Assembly (NCBI GenBank): GCA_012932295.1
Contig: JAAONU010000016.1
Location: 43,927,241-43,991,240 of the forward strand
DNA from: Cyclina sinensis
Taxonomy: Eukaryota > Mollusca > Bivalvia > Venerida > Veneridae
DNA: 64,000 nt
Direction of reading: 5' to 3'
Made by a program: the position numbers and the translations under genes. Shown here in pieces: positions 54,501 through 61,271 of this stretch. The notes below the pieces were generated by a model, which was given only the letters and a program-made list of their open reading frames with translations, was not told the origin of the DNA and ran no database searches. Numbering within the stretch: the first letter of the stretch is position 1; each line of letters begins with the position of its first letter.

Positions 54501-56822
54501 ATCACTCTGTATTACTTAGTTTTTGTGTTGCCCTTTCGAAAAAATGGCAATACATAGGGATCGCTTTGTCCGTCGGTCCGTCACGTAAACTCAACATTGG
54601 CAATAACTTTTCCATTTCTAAACTTTCCAATTGTAATGCTTACATTTGTATCACTTGAGACAACACCATTTCTCAAGGACAGATAACCCTCAAATTTATT
54701 TTTGCAATGTTATGCCCCTTTTTCAAATTAAAATTTCTTGGTTAACCTTTTTCTTAATGTCCATGTCTCAAAAAGTGTCAAAGATATTCCATTCAAACTT
54801 GGAATACTTGATCACTAGCAAGATCCCTGCAAAGATTGTTGGTACCCATGTCCCGGGGTCACAGTTAGCCCCACCCCCAGGGGTCACTTGATTTTGCTTA
54901 TATATAGGAAAAAAACTTAAGCCTAGAAATAAAATATTAACTGACATGAGATGGGTAAGTATTACCCCCCCCCACCATCCCCTCTGCATGGAGACCTGCC
55001 CCCCCACATGTAACCCCTCCCCACATTTTTTTAAAAAACCCTCAACCCCCCCTCTCAATTTTTTTTTTTTAATACATAGGTACTTGACTCCCCATTCACC
55101 CTCAACCCATCCACCTTTTTTTTTTAAATACATAAGTACTTGACCCGAATTTTTTTTTTTTTTTTCATCTTCTATGACTAGGTACTTGCCCTCCCCCCAC
55201 TCAATTTTTTTTCCCTTGGGCCTCTTGTTTAACTTGGCTTATAATTAATTATCCAGCACTGAGAAAAGAGGAGCATGCTGTCTTGTCTTGTTGTACTTTG
55301 ACTAGCATGCTGTCTTTTCCAGCAGGCTCTTGTTTACCTTTTTAGTTATTCTAACAGAGTACCCAAGGGCGACACAAGTTTTCCCCTGAACACCCATCTA
55401 GTTTAATTATCTTCCTTTATAATACTTAATAATGCTTGCTAAGAAAATAACTTAGTATTGAAGGAAATTGAATAAAACTTCACACTGTTATAAAGACCAA
55501 TGAGAGGAAGTGCAGTGTTGAAAAACAATCACTTAACATCAGTTAGTTTTTTAATTATCTCCCTTTATAAAACAATATAGCAACCCCGATCGATAGATAA
55601 ATCAGTGGCTTATCAGCTAGAATTCTGGAGAACAACACTGATTTTATGAAGTACAGGTCTTCCTGTTACACCTGCCAGCCAAGCACTTGTAGTAGTAGAA
55701 GTAGTTGGTAAATTTTGCAATAAATCAACTGCTCTTACAAATGTGGTCTTTTATACTATTAATCGTCAAATATGTTTCATCATGATTATCCATACTATAA
55801 CTTAAAATGTATTTAATTTCACATATCATTGAAATACCATTGATAGTACATTTTTATATGCCCAAAGGGGACATATTATGTTATGGTCCAGGGCTTCCGT
55901 CTGTCCATCTGTCCATCCATATGTCCATCCATATGTCTGTCCGTCCATCCAGCAATTTGGTTTCTGGAGGATAACTTGAGTACTCTTTGGCCTACAGTCT
56001 TTTACCTTCATATGATTATTGCCCAGATTAAGTGGATGACCCCTATTGATTTTGAAGTCAGTAGCTCAAAGTTCAAGGTCACATAGACCTTAACATTGAA
56101 AACCATTTCTGCCATGTAACTTGACAATCATTTGTTATAGACACTTACACTTTATATCTTGATTGCATTCATTGAGTGGATGACCCATATGCATTTTAGC
56201 GTCAGTATGTCAAAGGTCAAGGTCACAGTGACCGAAATGGTTAGAATCATTTACCCTCTGTAACCCAACAACCATTTGTCATAGAGACTTCAATATTCAT
56301 ATAATGGTTGCACACATTGTGTGAATGACCCCTACTGATTTTGGGGTCAGTAGGTCAAAGGTCAAGGTCACATAGACCTTAACATTGAAAACCATTTTCG
56401 CCATGTAACTTGACAATCATTTGTTATAGAGACTTCAAACTTCATACCATGATTGCACACATTGAGTGGATGACCCCTATACATTTTGGAGTCAATATGT
56501 CAAGGTCAAGGCCGCAGTGATGTAAATGTTTAGAATCATTTACACTCTGTAACTAGACAACCATTTATCTTAGAGACTTTAAAATTCATATAATGGTTCC
56601 ACACATTGAATGAGTGACACCTATTGATTTTGGAGTCAGTAGTCAGTGGTAAAAAAGAACCAAAATGTCTCCAGGAATTAGACAAAAATTGCATGTAAGT
56701 TGTATAACAAATGTTTCCATTGAGATAGACATACAGTATGATGTTGTAATAATATCTAGTGTACAAATTTGTTTCTGTCTTTTTCAGACCCGAGTTCAGA
56801 GTCAAATTCAACAAAGCTGTAG
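30514..56822 (+). CDS. SLC23: SLC23-family nucleobase-ascorbate transporter, complete split gene
   Basis: Members move ascorbate (Na+-coupled) or nucleobases across the plasma membrane with 14 membrane segments in core and gate domains. Thirteen exons (30514-30576, 30847-30996, 32928-33183, 33691-33770, 34212-34393, 36185-36305, 36676-36832, 45680-45933, 48052-48157, 49199-49366, 49817-49912, 52056-52277, 56788-56822) total 1890 nt, exactly 630 codons with the stop and no frame break. Every junction is GT-AG. Family landmarks run in order from PPVHLCVFFGLQ, RLPLFQG and FVGPVTIVPAIFLIG through SIGDYYACA, PPPPSHAVNRG and NIGAIGVTR to SSSRNLAIIG and LDNTVPG. An N-glycosylation site (NGS, exon 4) lies in the expected external loop. 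The length fits the family. Non-canonical residues at binding positions make the substrate uncertain. Confidence 0.95.
30847..30996 (+). CDS. SLC23: SLC23 exon 2
   Basis: 50 codons, phase 0 to 0, between the acceptor AATCCATAG and the donor CAG|GTACGG. It has an acidic tail, then MIYNVHESPPVHLCVFFGLQ, aligning with the family start Y-I-D-PPW--CI-LG-QH. Trp of PPW is Val here. An in-frame ATG at 30853 could also serve as a start. Confidence 0.9.
31000..31471. repeat. Repeat with CGACAGAACGACAAG motifs and GTCCGTCC run
   Basis: Intron 2. Imperfect inverted and direct copies of a GACAGAACGACAAG-type phrase lie at 31120-31280, followed by (TCTG/TCCG)n at 31301-31337 and a CATAACTTTTAAAAGC monomer start. 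Open frames on both strands follow the repeat and are not genes. Confidence 0.6.
31472..32325 (+). mobile_element. GCTCACCTGAG-family element, complete copy
   Basis: 854 bp in SLC23 intron 2. The left end is AACAAGAGGGTCATGATGGC, then CCTGGATCGCTCACCTGAGC. Three ~155-bp monomers with GACCCCCGGGGCAGGGCC type phrases follow. Before the right end comes GACGGACGACGGACGAAG, then the hairpin GCTCACCATGAGCC...GGCCCAGGTGAGCATAAAA. It is a clean reference copy of the family. Confidence 0.85.
32928..33183 (+). CDS. SLC23: SLC23 exon 3
   Basis: Acceptor TTTTCTCTTACAG, donor AAA|GTTAGT, phase 0 to 1. It encodes QALLSLSGNLSVSLLVAQTI, then GITTLLMTFIGVRLPLFQGA and APDYVIPLL. This covers transmembrane segments 1-3. 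The family His after GLQ is Gln, and the usual S-A/F-F-A-F of the TM3 strand reads AAPDY here. Confidence 0.95.
33691..33770 (+). CDS. SLC23: SLC23 exon 4
   Basis: 80 nt, acceptor TTTTTCTTTCAG, donor CTG|GTAGGT, phase 1 to 0. It reads ARASNGSSTVDLVALNRPTV and then LENAQL. This is the variable extracellular loop of the family. It carries an N-glycosylation sequon (NGS) and is shorter than in vertebrate SVCTs, without their Cys pair. Confidence 0.85.
34212..34393 (+). CDS. SLC23: SLC23 exon 5
   Basis: Acceptor TTACTTGCAG, donor AT|GTAATT, phase 0 to 2. LQGSLVLAGAIHCLIGVTGL and FVGPVTIVPAIFLIGIYL match the QGA--V-S--- VIGL-GL and GPLTV-P---LIGL blocks. AKVHWGIAF matches the family HWGI motif. 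Confidence 0.95.
34690..35352 (+). repeat. Array of about 135-bp monomers
   Basis: Five or so units in intron 5 with the phrases CATTCCTGTGAAGTTT, ATCAGCCGACCGG and TTCAAACTTGGACAAATC. The array is interrupted at about 35353 by the tRNA-bearing repeat and resumes at about 35735-35945, where it ends in GTGTCCCACC...GGTGGGGGGAGACATAA, an imperfect hairpin. Confidence 0.8.
35408..35480 (+). tRNA. tRNA-Thr(TGT)-like, 73 nt, with C33
   Basis: All four arms fold at standard numbering. The acceptor GGCTTGG pairs with TCGAGCC (two G-U), discriminator A73. The anticodon stem TCCGC/GCGGA is perfect, and T-stem CTGGG/CCCGG pairs. The A box TAGCTCAGTTGG and B box GGTTCGAGTCC are perfect. The D stem is weak (one mismatch, one wobble). 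The anticodon loop is CCTGTAA, so position 33 is C, not the near-universal U. This and the repeat context suggest a tRNA-derived element or tRNA pseudogene rather than a working tRNA. No CCA is encoded, as expected for a eukaryote. Confidence 0.55.
35669..35706 (+). pseudogene. Truncated second tRNA-like copy
   Basis: Only AAGCGGAAGGCCC, then TGTTCGAGTCCCGGTCGAGC, remains, i.e. the 3' half from the anticodon stem on. The 5' half is deleted next to GATAAATCAATTGATTT. Confidence 0.75.
36185..36305 (+). CDS. SLC23: SLC23 exon 6
   Basis: Acceptor ATTTTCAAACAG, donor GCA|GTAAGT, phase 2 to 0. TCAISLILALYLSKIKLPVP matches the family segment with SQYL---PVP, followed by a basic loop and YPYHQVFA, equivalent to the I-FPI--- block. 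It is membrane segment 6 plus a cytosolic loop. Confidence 0.93.
36470..36492. other. Perfect 9-bp hairpin
   Basis: CAGGGCCTT, loop GTTTG, then AAGGCCCTG, flanked on both sides by TTTTAG-type sequence. It may be the isolated end hairpin of a repeat family; the rest is not visible. Confidence 0.5.
36676..36832 (+). CDS. SLC23: SLC23 exon 7
   Basis: Acceptor CATTTCCAG, donor CAG|GTAAAA, phase 0 to 1. ILIAILIGWAVCGIMTAYDV is membrane segment 7. RTDARSYIIESSSWFYFPYP matches the family RTDARG-I---PW-R-PYP block. The following intron is almost 9 kb. Confidence 0.95.
37540..38085 (-). pseudogene. Non-LTR (LINE) reverse transcriptase C-terminal remnant
   Basis: On the minus strand, across frame changes, it reads YVTYVRPQLEYCS, then ESVQRAAARYVCNNYD, SSVSQMLYNLGWPSLESR, LHSSLIFLYKIQHN and VDHNHLIPTRN. 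This is the characteristic C-terminal part of jockey/CR1-type LINE proteins (YVRP-LEYCS, VQRRAARYV-N-Y, SV--ML--LGW-SL--RR). Stops and indels show it is dead. It is 5'-truncated, as is usual for LINE copies. Confidence 0.75.
38319..38367 (+). promoter_or_regulatory. Promoter-like patch with candidate start exon (MAQNN)
   Basis: CACGTGA (38319) and TTTCCGG (38332) are followed 14 bp later by AAATGGCC, an ATG in good context, and after MAQNN a consensus donor AAC|GTAAGT. E-box plus ETS sites close to a start is typical of housekeeping promoters, so a second transcript may start inside SLC23 intron 7. I could not find a convincing second coding exon. Confidence 0.3.
38705..38874. mobile_element. 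170-bp foldback hAT-type MITE with 8-bp TSD
   Basis: The element starts CACAGGTGACAGTATCAGTG and ends in its inverted copy CAATGATACTG...CACCTATG type. The two arms (about 80 bp each) pair along their length, and the core AACTTTTTACTTATATATCT is a perfect inverted repeat. The flanks are identical 8-mers, GTAGATAA at 38697-38704 and 38875-38882. CA...TG ends and an 8-bp duplication are hAT hallmarks. A 14-bp extra copy of TAAGTAAAAAGTTA sits in the right arm. Confidence 0.85.
39811..40006. mobile_element. 196-bp MITE, TIR CAGGGYTTWTTTTC
   Basis: Left end CAGGGCTTTTTTTCC, right end GAAAATAAACCCTG, which is its imperfect inverted repeat. The flanking pentamer GTCTA is present on both sides (39806-39810, 40007-40011), a possible 5-bp target duplication. 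It encodes nothing. Confidence 0.65.
40540..40725 (+). repeat. Repeat fragment, chimeric
   Basis: It starts with GCTCACCTGAG-family monomer sequence (TTCAAACTTGGTGGAGGTC) and ends with GACGGATGGACAGACAGACG, then ACTATATGCTCTCCCTG, which is the end of another family (the CTTCCCGAAGGGAG type at 52,532). Confidence 0.6.
40842..42249. mobile_element. 1.4-kb non-autonomous hAT element with perfect 8-bp TSD
   Basis: TIRs are CAGACATGGGGT at the left and ACCCCATGTCTG at the right. The 8-bp flanks are identical: ACTGGCAT at 40834-40841 and 42250-42257. Subterminal regions of about 150 bp are filled with GATTAC / GTAATCG words in both orientations, probably transposase-binding repeats. The centre is AT-rich with no transposase frame. 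It sits in SLC23 intron 7. The CA(G)...(C)TG ends and 8-bp duplication are those of the hAT superfamily. Confidence 0.88.
42674..42829. repeat. 32-bp tandem repeat, five copies
   Basis: The unit is CATAATTTTATACTGTGTTT followed by ATATAACCAATT. Copies are identical except one missing T in the fourth unit and a truncated fifth. Confidence 0.95.
42830..45090 (+). other. Intron 7 sequence with possible non-coding transcript
   Basis: No protein frame. Two blocks have splice-like borders: 43747-43872 (CTGCAG to CAG|GTAAAA) and 44206-44280 (TTTCCAG to AAA|GTGAGT). AATAAAG followed by A-rich sequence lies at about 44842-44872. These could be exons of a non-coding RNA or an old retrocopy. Confidence 0.2.
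45091..45131 (-). repeat. Isolated end of the GCTCACCTGAG family
   Basis: Only TAGGTGAGCATTGTATGG, then GCCATCATGACCCCCTTGTT, remains, matching the AACAAGAGGGCC end of complete copies in reverse. Confidence 0.7.
45680..45933 (+). CDS. SLC23: SLC23 exon 8 (TM8-TM10 binding region)
   Basis: Acceptor AATATATTGTAG, donor CGA|GTAAGA, phase 1 to 0. It contains ATFTSILDSIGDYYACASMC, PPPPSHAVNRGIAIEGFCSL and YGGNIGAIGVTR. SIGDYYACA and PPPP-HA-NRG are near-invariant in SVCTs. The Glu before SIGDYY, a substrate-contact residue in the family, is Asp. The first residue of the NAT signature ([QEP]-N-x-G-x4-T-[RKG]) is Gly instead of Pro/Gln/Glu. Confidence 0.97.
46172..47975 (+). mobile_element. TATACCCCCGCACAA-family repeat, three nested heads
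   Basis: Hairpin head TATACCCCCGCACAACAAAG...GTTGTGGGGGGTATA at 46172-46206, then TCCGTCC-type sequence and about six ~200-bp monomers (CCTTTGACCCACAGTCTTCA, GGTCATGACCAGTAGATGAC, GGTCAAAGGTCAAGGTCACA). Two further heads follow at about 47297 and 47624. The tail is CTATGCGGGGGTATTCACGC, then GACAGTGGCAGTTCTAGTT. It lies in SLC23 intron 8 and encodes nothing. Confidence 0.85.
48052..48157 (+). CDS. SLC23: SLC23 exon 9
   Basis: Acceptor TATATTTTCAG, donor CTTG|GTAATG, phase 0 to 1. VSSRMVFFVCGVIYIIFGII and GKISAIFICIPYPVLG match the family V-SR-V------IM--LG-IGK--ALF-SIP-P-LGG block. Confidence 0.96.
48158..49117. other. Intron 9, no feature recognised
   Basis: AT-rich, with paired motifs around CAGTGATATATCACTG-like words (48246-48260, 48662-48690). 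No repeat family or gene is recognised. Confidence 0.4.
49118..49239. repeat. 61-bp tandem duplication across a 3' splice site
   Basis: Units 49118-49178 and 49179-49239 differ at a single base (C at 49130, T at 49191). Each holds GTTCATGTTTGTYATTACAG and the first 40 or so bases of SLC23 exon 10. The acceptor AG is therefore present twice (ending 49137 and 49198). Confidence 0.97.
49199..49366 (+). CDS. SLC23: SLC23 exon 10 (second acceptor)
   Basis: With the second acceptor (AG at 49198), phase 1 to 1, it reads GALITLYGMFTGVVLSNLKA, VDLSSSRNLAIIGTSIFTGL and WIEQFPEELATG. This matches the family GG---TLFGMI-AVG-SNLQ-VD-NSSRNL block. With the first acceptor (49137) the frame shifts, because 61 is not a multiple of three, and a stop follows. 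Confidence 0.95.
49817..49912 (+). CDS. SLC23: SLC23 exon 11
   Basis: Acceptor TTTTTTTTACAG, donor CAG|GTAACT, phase 1 to 1. Encodes SEKADEILKILLGNPNMFGG and VLACILDNTVPG, matching the family D-I---LL-T-MFVGG--AFILDNTVPG block (last membrane segments). Confidence 0.97.
50433..51941 (-). mobile_element. Tc1-type transposon, 1509 bp
   Basis: Terminal inverted repeats CTRACGGAAAAATATAACTG, then TGCA (left 50433-50456, right 51918-51941), differ at one base. Each end is flanked by the dinucleotide TA, the Tc1/mariner target. One transposase gene fills the element on the minus strand. It interrupts SLC23 intron 11 in antisense orientation. Confidence 0.95.
50629..51646 (-). pseudogene. Tc1/mariner DD34E transposase with one frameshift
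   Basis: The start ATG at 51646 gives MPRISENDRLRAVGMLQAGI. An N-terminal helix-turn-helix (QNAVAQRFGVHRNTISALWR) and a GRPR basic hook are followed by a second HTH-like region. Catalytic residues are all visible: D in LFTDESRFH, D in FQQDNARPH and E in SPIEHVWDEM, with exactly 34 residues between the last two (DD34E). One extra base near 51169 breaks the frame just after FHLESSD. The downstream frame continues to GGHTRY and the stop at 50629. Apart from this the protein looks full length (about 340 residues), so the copy is young. Confidence 0.93.
52056..52277 (+). CDS. SLC23: SLC23 exon 12
   Basis: Acceptor CATTTTCCAG, phase 1 in. It begins GTIEERGIATWQNVEDPN, matching the family PG-PEERGL--W. 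NSNFIKYIPFLPNPGDNEIP corresponds to the F-KYIP-CPVF block. The proposed donor ACAT|GTAATT at 52277 gives phase 1 and joins exon 13. If unspliced, the frame continues for 12 codons (CNFWPLLIECIM) to a TAA at 52313, an alternative end. Confidence 0.92.
52530..53018 (+). repeat. CTTCCCGAAGGGAG-family repeat, left part
   Basis: Hairpin head ATGCTTCCCGAAGGGAGAGC at 52533, then GTCCATCC-type sequence, then ~165-bp monomers with ACACAGTTATAGAGACTAGT, GAGAGGAAGTGCAGTG and ATTATCTCCCTTTATA. The array is interrupted at about 53018 by another element and resumes at 54204. Confidence 0.8.
53019..54203 (-). mobile_element. GCTCACCTGAG-family element, complete, inserted into another repeat
   Basis: Starts AGCTCACCTGAGCAAATGCT, CAGGGTGAGCTATTGTG (terminal hairpin), then GTCCATTGTCCGTC. 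Five ~150-bp monomers (CAAATGACATCTCCTSCTAA, TTTACAGAAATGTTYCTTAC) follow. It ends ACTCAGGTGAGCGATCCAGG, CCATCATGGCCCTCTTGTT. It splits the ATTATCTCCC monomer array, giving a relative age. Confidence 0.9.
54204..55600 (+). repeat. CTTCCCGAAGGGAG-family monomers, right part, with inserts
   Basis: Monomers resume with TTTAATTATCTCCTTTAATG. At 54528-54550 another hairpin head (TTGCCCTTTCGAAAAAATGG, CAA) plus GTCCGTCGGTCCGTC begins a further family. From 54960 to 55215 is a C/T-rich low-complexity tract. Monomers reappear at 55380-55570. Open frames in the C-rich tract are incidental. Confidence 0.7.
55855..56650 (+). mobile_element. ATGCCCAAAGGGGACAT-family repeat
   Basis: Hairpin head TATATGCCCAAAGGGGACAT at 55856, then a CTGTCCATCTGTCCATCC run, then ~125-bp monomers with GGTCAAGGTCACAGTGACC, GTAACTTGACAATCATTTG and ATTGAGTGGATGACCCCTAT. 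It is the same family, in opposite orientation, as 6440-8402. Confidence 0.85.
56788..56822 (+). CDS. SLC23: SLC23 exon 13 (C-terminal PDZ-ligand exon)
   Basis: Acceptor GTTTCTGTCTTTTTCAG. Joined to the single base left by exon 12 it reads YPSSESNSTKL and a stop at 56820. The C-terminal TKL fits a class I PDZ ligand (S/T-x-hydrophobic), as does the C-terminus of human SVCT1. AATAAA follows at 56887. The phase fit and pyrimidine-rich acceptor support it, but the 4.5-kb intron and short exon leave some doubt. Confidence 0.7.
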
Positions 56823-56886
56823 ACATCTTGGTGTTTCAGTTGTCTTCAAATGTACAGATGTGTTGATCAAAGAACACTGAGATATT

Positions 56887-56892
56887 AATAAA
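56887..56892 (+). terminator. Polyadenylation signal for SLC23
   Basis: AATAAA, 64 bp past the exon 13 stop and followed by a GTTGTTTGTGTTG stretch, fitting a cleavage region. Being a hexamer in AT-rich DNA, it supports the exon rather than proving it. Confidence 0.5.
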
Positions 56893-58479
56893 ATGTGCAG
56901 AGGTTGTTTGTGTTGTAAAGAGATCTACAACTAATTAGTATACACACAGCAAGCTTAACAACGTATAATCTTCTATATCCAATGCAGGATGCCATAGTAA
57001 CCAAAGACATTATGCATATTGAATCTACTAAATTAAATCTTTTTTCTGTTGTGGATATGTAAAATGAGTGTTTGCAATTACTTTTATAACTAGAAAGGTC
57101 ATCAGACCTTACTGCCTGGTCCTCTCTGTTGAAATTACAGAGTCAAAACATGCATCCCAGCTTATGGTGTAGAGTACCGCTTACCTATATATTTTTTTTT
57201 ACTTTGTTACTCAGTGGTTGAAAAAAAAATTGGTACAAATGTTTATCATAATGAGTGGAGGCGACTGGTAGTTAAATGTCTGTCCATCAATGTACCCTTC
57301 ATTTTCTCTCAGTAACATTTGTATCTGCTCTATATACTATATTTTATATTGTTTTGATATAACAGAGTCAATATGAAATTTCATCTGTATAGTGATAGCT
57401 TTACATGTAATTGCTTCAGAAAAAGAAGTTTGTACCTATTTGTCACATCAATTCTTAAAGGATATACATGTACATTGTATCTTTCTGCCACACCTGAAAT
57501 GTCTCTTCAAATAAAGGCTGTCTTGAATTAATATTTTTTCTGATGATAGAATAATTCAAAATAGAATTATGAAATCATTGAATTGATTTAAAATACAATA
57601 CATACGTACAGTTATACAGTGTGATTATTGTCTGTGGTGTTTGCTTTTTAGTCAGAAATCAGATGACATTCTGAGTAAAAGAGAGTGAAAGTGAAGAAAT
57701 TCTGTCTGGGATTTTCATTCAGTAGCACTCAAAACCTTGTTTGTTTCTTCTTTATAAATACTGGAAGTACCAAGACATAAGTGAAAAATTTGTTTTGTGT
57801 AAATTGGGAAAAAAACCAGAAGCAGTCTTGATATTATAGCTGTAAGATTTGCCTTCCTTGCATTCTACTTTCAAACTAGATCATGTTAAAGAATTACTGT
57901 CATAAATGTTATATTTATTGAAGAGCAATACATTCTTAACCCTTTACAGTATGATTGGGCAAAATGAGTAGATGACTGCTATTGAGTTTGGGCTCACTGG
58001 GTAAAAGGTCAAACGCAAGAGTCCTGCACTCTTAAAACGGTTTTTGATTAATAACTCAGAAAGAAAGGAACCTAGGACACTTGAACTATTCAGGATGGTT
58101 GAGCATGATAAGTAAATGACCCCTTTGGATTTTGGACCCACTGGGTTTAAAGACAAGCTCACAAGGTTTTGTAATATGGAAATGGTTTCTGATAAGTAAA
58201 TTAAACACAAGAGCAGATATTTATACTTGGTATCTTGCTTTAGCAGGCTGTGTGAAACCTTGTCACCAGCCTTGCATTTAGTTGGAACAGTTTCTGAGGA
58301 ATAATGGAAGAGCAAATGAATTTAGAATCCTCAAATCTAACATTGTTTGGCATGAGTACGTGGGTAAAGATGTTGCACCGACCTGATCAATTGTCAAGCT
58401 TTCATGGATCCATGTTGAAGTCAGACGCAAGAAGGATGTATATGTCTCTCGATCATCTCTTGTTTTATTTATTTATTTT
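56893..58479. other. No gene recognised; one repeat fragment
   Basis: AT-rich sequence after the SLC23 gene. At 57945-58250 there is a degenerate fragment of a tandem-monomer family (TATTGAGTTTGGGCTCACTG and GGTAAAAGGTCAAACGC). Open frames in it lack motifs. Confidence 0.5.
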
Positions 58480-59329
58480 TAGCTCACCTGAGCCTTTGGC
58501 TCATGGTGAGCTATTGTGACCTGACTTTATCCGTCGTCCGTCAACAGTTTCATTCAAACTACATCTCCTCTGAAACCTCTGGGCCAAATTTAATGAAACT
58601 TACCTGGGATGTTCCTTGCATGAAGCTCTAAAGTTGTTGAAAGAATTCAATTTCATCAAGAACTCTGGTTGCTATGGCTACTTAAAGGAAAAACTTTGAA
58701 AACCTTCTTGTCTGAAACTACAAGGCCCTGAGCCTTAAGATTTGGTATGTAGCATTGTCTAGTGGACCTCTATCAAGTTTGTTCAAATTATGCCCCTTGG
58801 GTCAAATTTGGCCCTATGTTAAATGGATTTTACATAGGCTTATATAGTAAAACTTTAAAAATCTTATTGTCTGAAACCAAAAGGCCCCGAGTTCTAAGAT
58901 TTGGTATGTAGCATTGTCTTGTGGACCTCAACCAAGTTTGTTTAAATTATGCCCCTGGGATCAAATTTGGCCCCGCTTTTTCGAATTATTAGATTAGGTT
59001 AAAGGTCACTGAGGCTAAAAATAGGTTTATATACTGTACCTCATAGAGCCTTCATTTAAAGAACAATATCTTTGATATTCGATATATAGGATCCTTGCAT
59101 GGACCTCTACCCATGGGTAGGGTTTTAGGTCACTGGGTCAAGGTCAAGGTCACCATAGCTTATGATAGATATTTCTATTTTCTGTCATAGAGCCTTTATT
59201 TATTGACTGATATTTTACATATTTATATTACTTACATATTTTCAATTAAAACATGAAATACTGCTTAACTGCAAACCAACAGCCAAAATACTCAGGTGAG
59301 CAATCTAGGGCCATCATGGCCCTCTTGTT
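58480..59329 (-). mobile_element. GCTCACCTGAG-family element, complete copy
   Basis: Starts AGCTCACCTGAGCCTTTGGC, TCATGGTGAGCTATTGTGAC and ends CTCAGGTGAGCAATCTAGGG, CCATCATGGCCCTCTTGTT. The monomer set resembles the copy at 31472-32325 in reverse (CAAGGAACATCCCAGG equivalents, GGTAGAGGTCCACTAGACAA). Confidence 0.9.
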
Positions 59330-59807
59330 CTTTTATATATTTAAGTTATTCAATTTTATATACACATTCAAAGAATTATTATCTGGAAATATCTACTATT
59401 TACATTTTCCATGTCTATTGATGTTCTTTTAATGTACTTAGAGTGAACTGAAAATATATTTTAAAAGTACTAAAGACCCAGAGGCATCATGCAAGTTTGA
59501 ATTTTTGGTGGGAAAAAAATTGATTTTATGAGTTTTTGATGTTTGATTTTAACAGTATAAATCTGCCTTTTCAATCTTGTTGAGATCAAATGGACTCTAA
59601 ATAAACTTTGTATTGGTTTTTTGACAACTCTTTTCATGAGACACATTTTTATAAACATTTTAATTGGTTATGTGTATGTTGTTTTGATGTTTAAATATCC
59701 TTTCTCATGAGAACAAACATAATAAGATTATTTTGCTTGTTAAGAATTTAAAAAGCCTTTTAATATAGCGTGATTAATAGAGGAACAAGTTCCTTGCATG
59801 TAGGAGG

Positions 59808-60092
59808 TAATGGATTCAGTGCTGGTTATAGATTCAGGTCTAGTTATGAATTCAGTACTGGATATGGATTCGGTACTGGATATAGATTTGGTACTTGTTA
59901 GGAATGTAGTTATGGTTATGGATTCAGTGCTAGTTATGGATTCAGATTTAGTTATGGATTCAGATCTGGTTATAGATGCTAGGTCTGGTTATGGCTTCAG
60001 ATTTGGTTATGGATTTGGTACTGGATATGGATTCGGTACTTGTTATGAATGTAGTTATGGTTATGGATTCAGTGCTAGTTATGGATTCGTGA
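59808..60092. repeat. 18-bp minisatellite (GGTTATGGATTCAGTACT type)
   Basis: About 16 degenerate 18-bp units. In one plus frame it encodes Gly-Tyr-Gly-Phe-x-x repeats (GYGFGTGYRFGT, SYGFRSGYR) with several stops. In another it reads MDSVLV/MDSDLV repeats. No start, splice sites or flanking coding supports a gene. Confidence 0.85.
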
Positions 60093-61271
60093 AAAAAACA
60101 CTGCAGAATACTCTGTTTCTTTGATCAAAGTGACTGGCATCAGAGAATACATGCAAAGCTTTATGCTTCATATGAAATGTAAGTACAACATATGACTGTT
60201 TTGTGACTTGAGGCTTCCTGCAATGTTTGAATATGGCTTACTGTTGAGTCAATGATGCAAGAGTACAGAATAAGGTTTAAAAAAGGTTTCTTGTTACATA
60301 AGGGCACAATATGCATATGTATAGTCACTTTCTGTCAACTGAAAAAAATCACACCACTCCTAATAGTATCTATCCTGATCTATTTGTTACTTCTTCAGTC
60401 AAAATCTGGACATATATCTTCATTTTGATAACCCACCATACAAGCACATCTTCATTTTATCCACCACAGGGTCTTAAGTAGAAAACTTACAGCCTGTAAG
60501 CAAACAAACTGAACTGTAATCCAATCGCTTATATGCAGGCAAAGGCTGAAGCATACACCATGTACATGTAGAAAGTCAAATAATTTCATAATTTCTTGTG
60601 TATATTCTGAGATACTGTTGTTTTGAGTTAGAATCTTGATTTAACAAATTACTGGTTTTTAAAAAAATGACAAAATATCTCGACTCGCATACAATTAATG
60701 GTAGCAGTTTTAGACACTTTACCACTTCACACCCCAAAATTTGCAGACAGTTCATCCCCCTCCCCCCTTCAAGACACTTCACACCGGAAAATCAGTAAGA
60801 CTCTTAAACAGCCACCCACCCCCCACCCACCCAAAAAAAAAGGATTTTTTTTTTTTTTTGGAAGTGTATGTTAAATAAAGCTTATATTTGTATTTGAATT
60901 ATTCTTAAAACAAAGTTAATGCAGTGCTTGGTATCAAATGCAAGAAAAAGTGAGGAGGAAAGTCTAGCCAGTTCCCTTATTATATATGCTTCTAATCATT
61001 CTTGACTGATTTTACAAAACCAGAATTTACAGATAGTACAAAAAAATAGATAAACATAACTACCGCAGATTATTATTAAAATGATAGAATTAAATATGTT
61101 TCATTATATATGACTTCAATGACATTAATCAGAAATACTGGACATAATCAAGTAAAAATCTTATGGTAAAAACTTGAATTATGCAATGAATATTTGATCC
61201 TCAATTAAAGAAATATTTTCAAAAATAAAAGTTAAATAAGTATGACACTGAGCAATCTTTTAAAACTTTTC
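60093..61271. other. No gene recognised
   Basis: AT-rich. Low-complexity C-rich then A/T-rich tracts lie at 60755-60860. No repeat family end or open frame of note. Confidence 0.5.

Noticed and set aside
54946..55143. Pro/His-rich open frame
   Set aside because: Product of a C-rich low-complexity tract.
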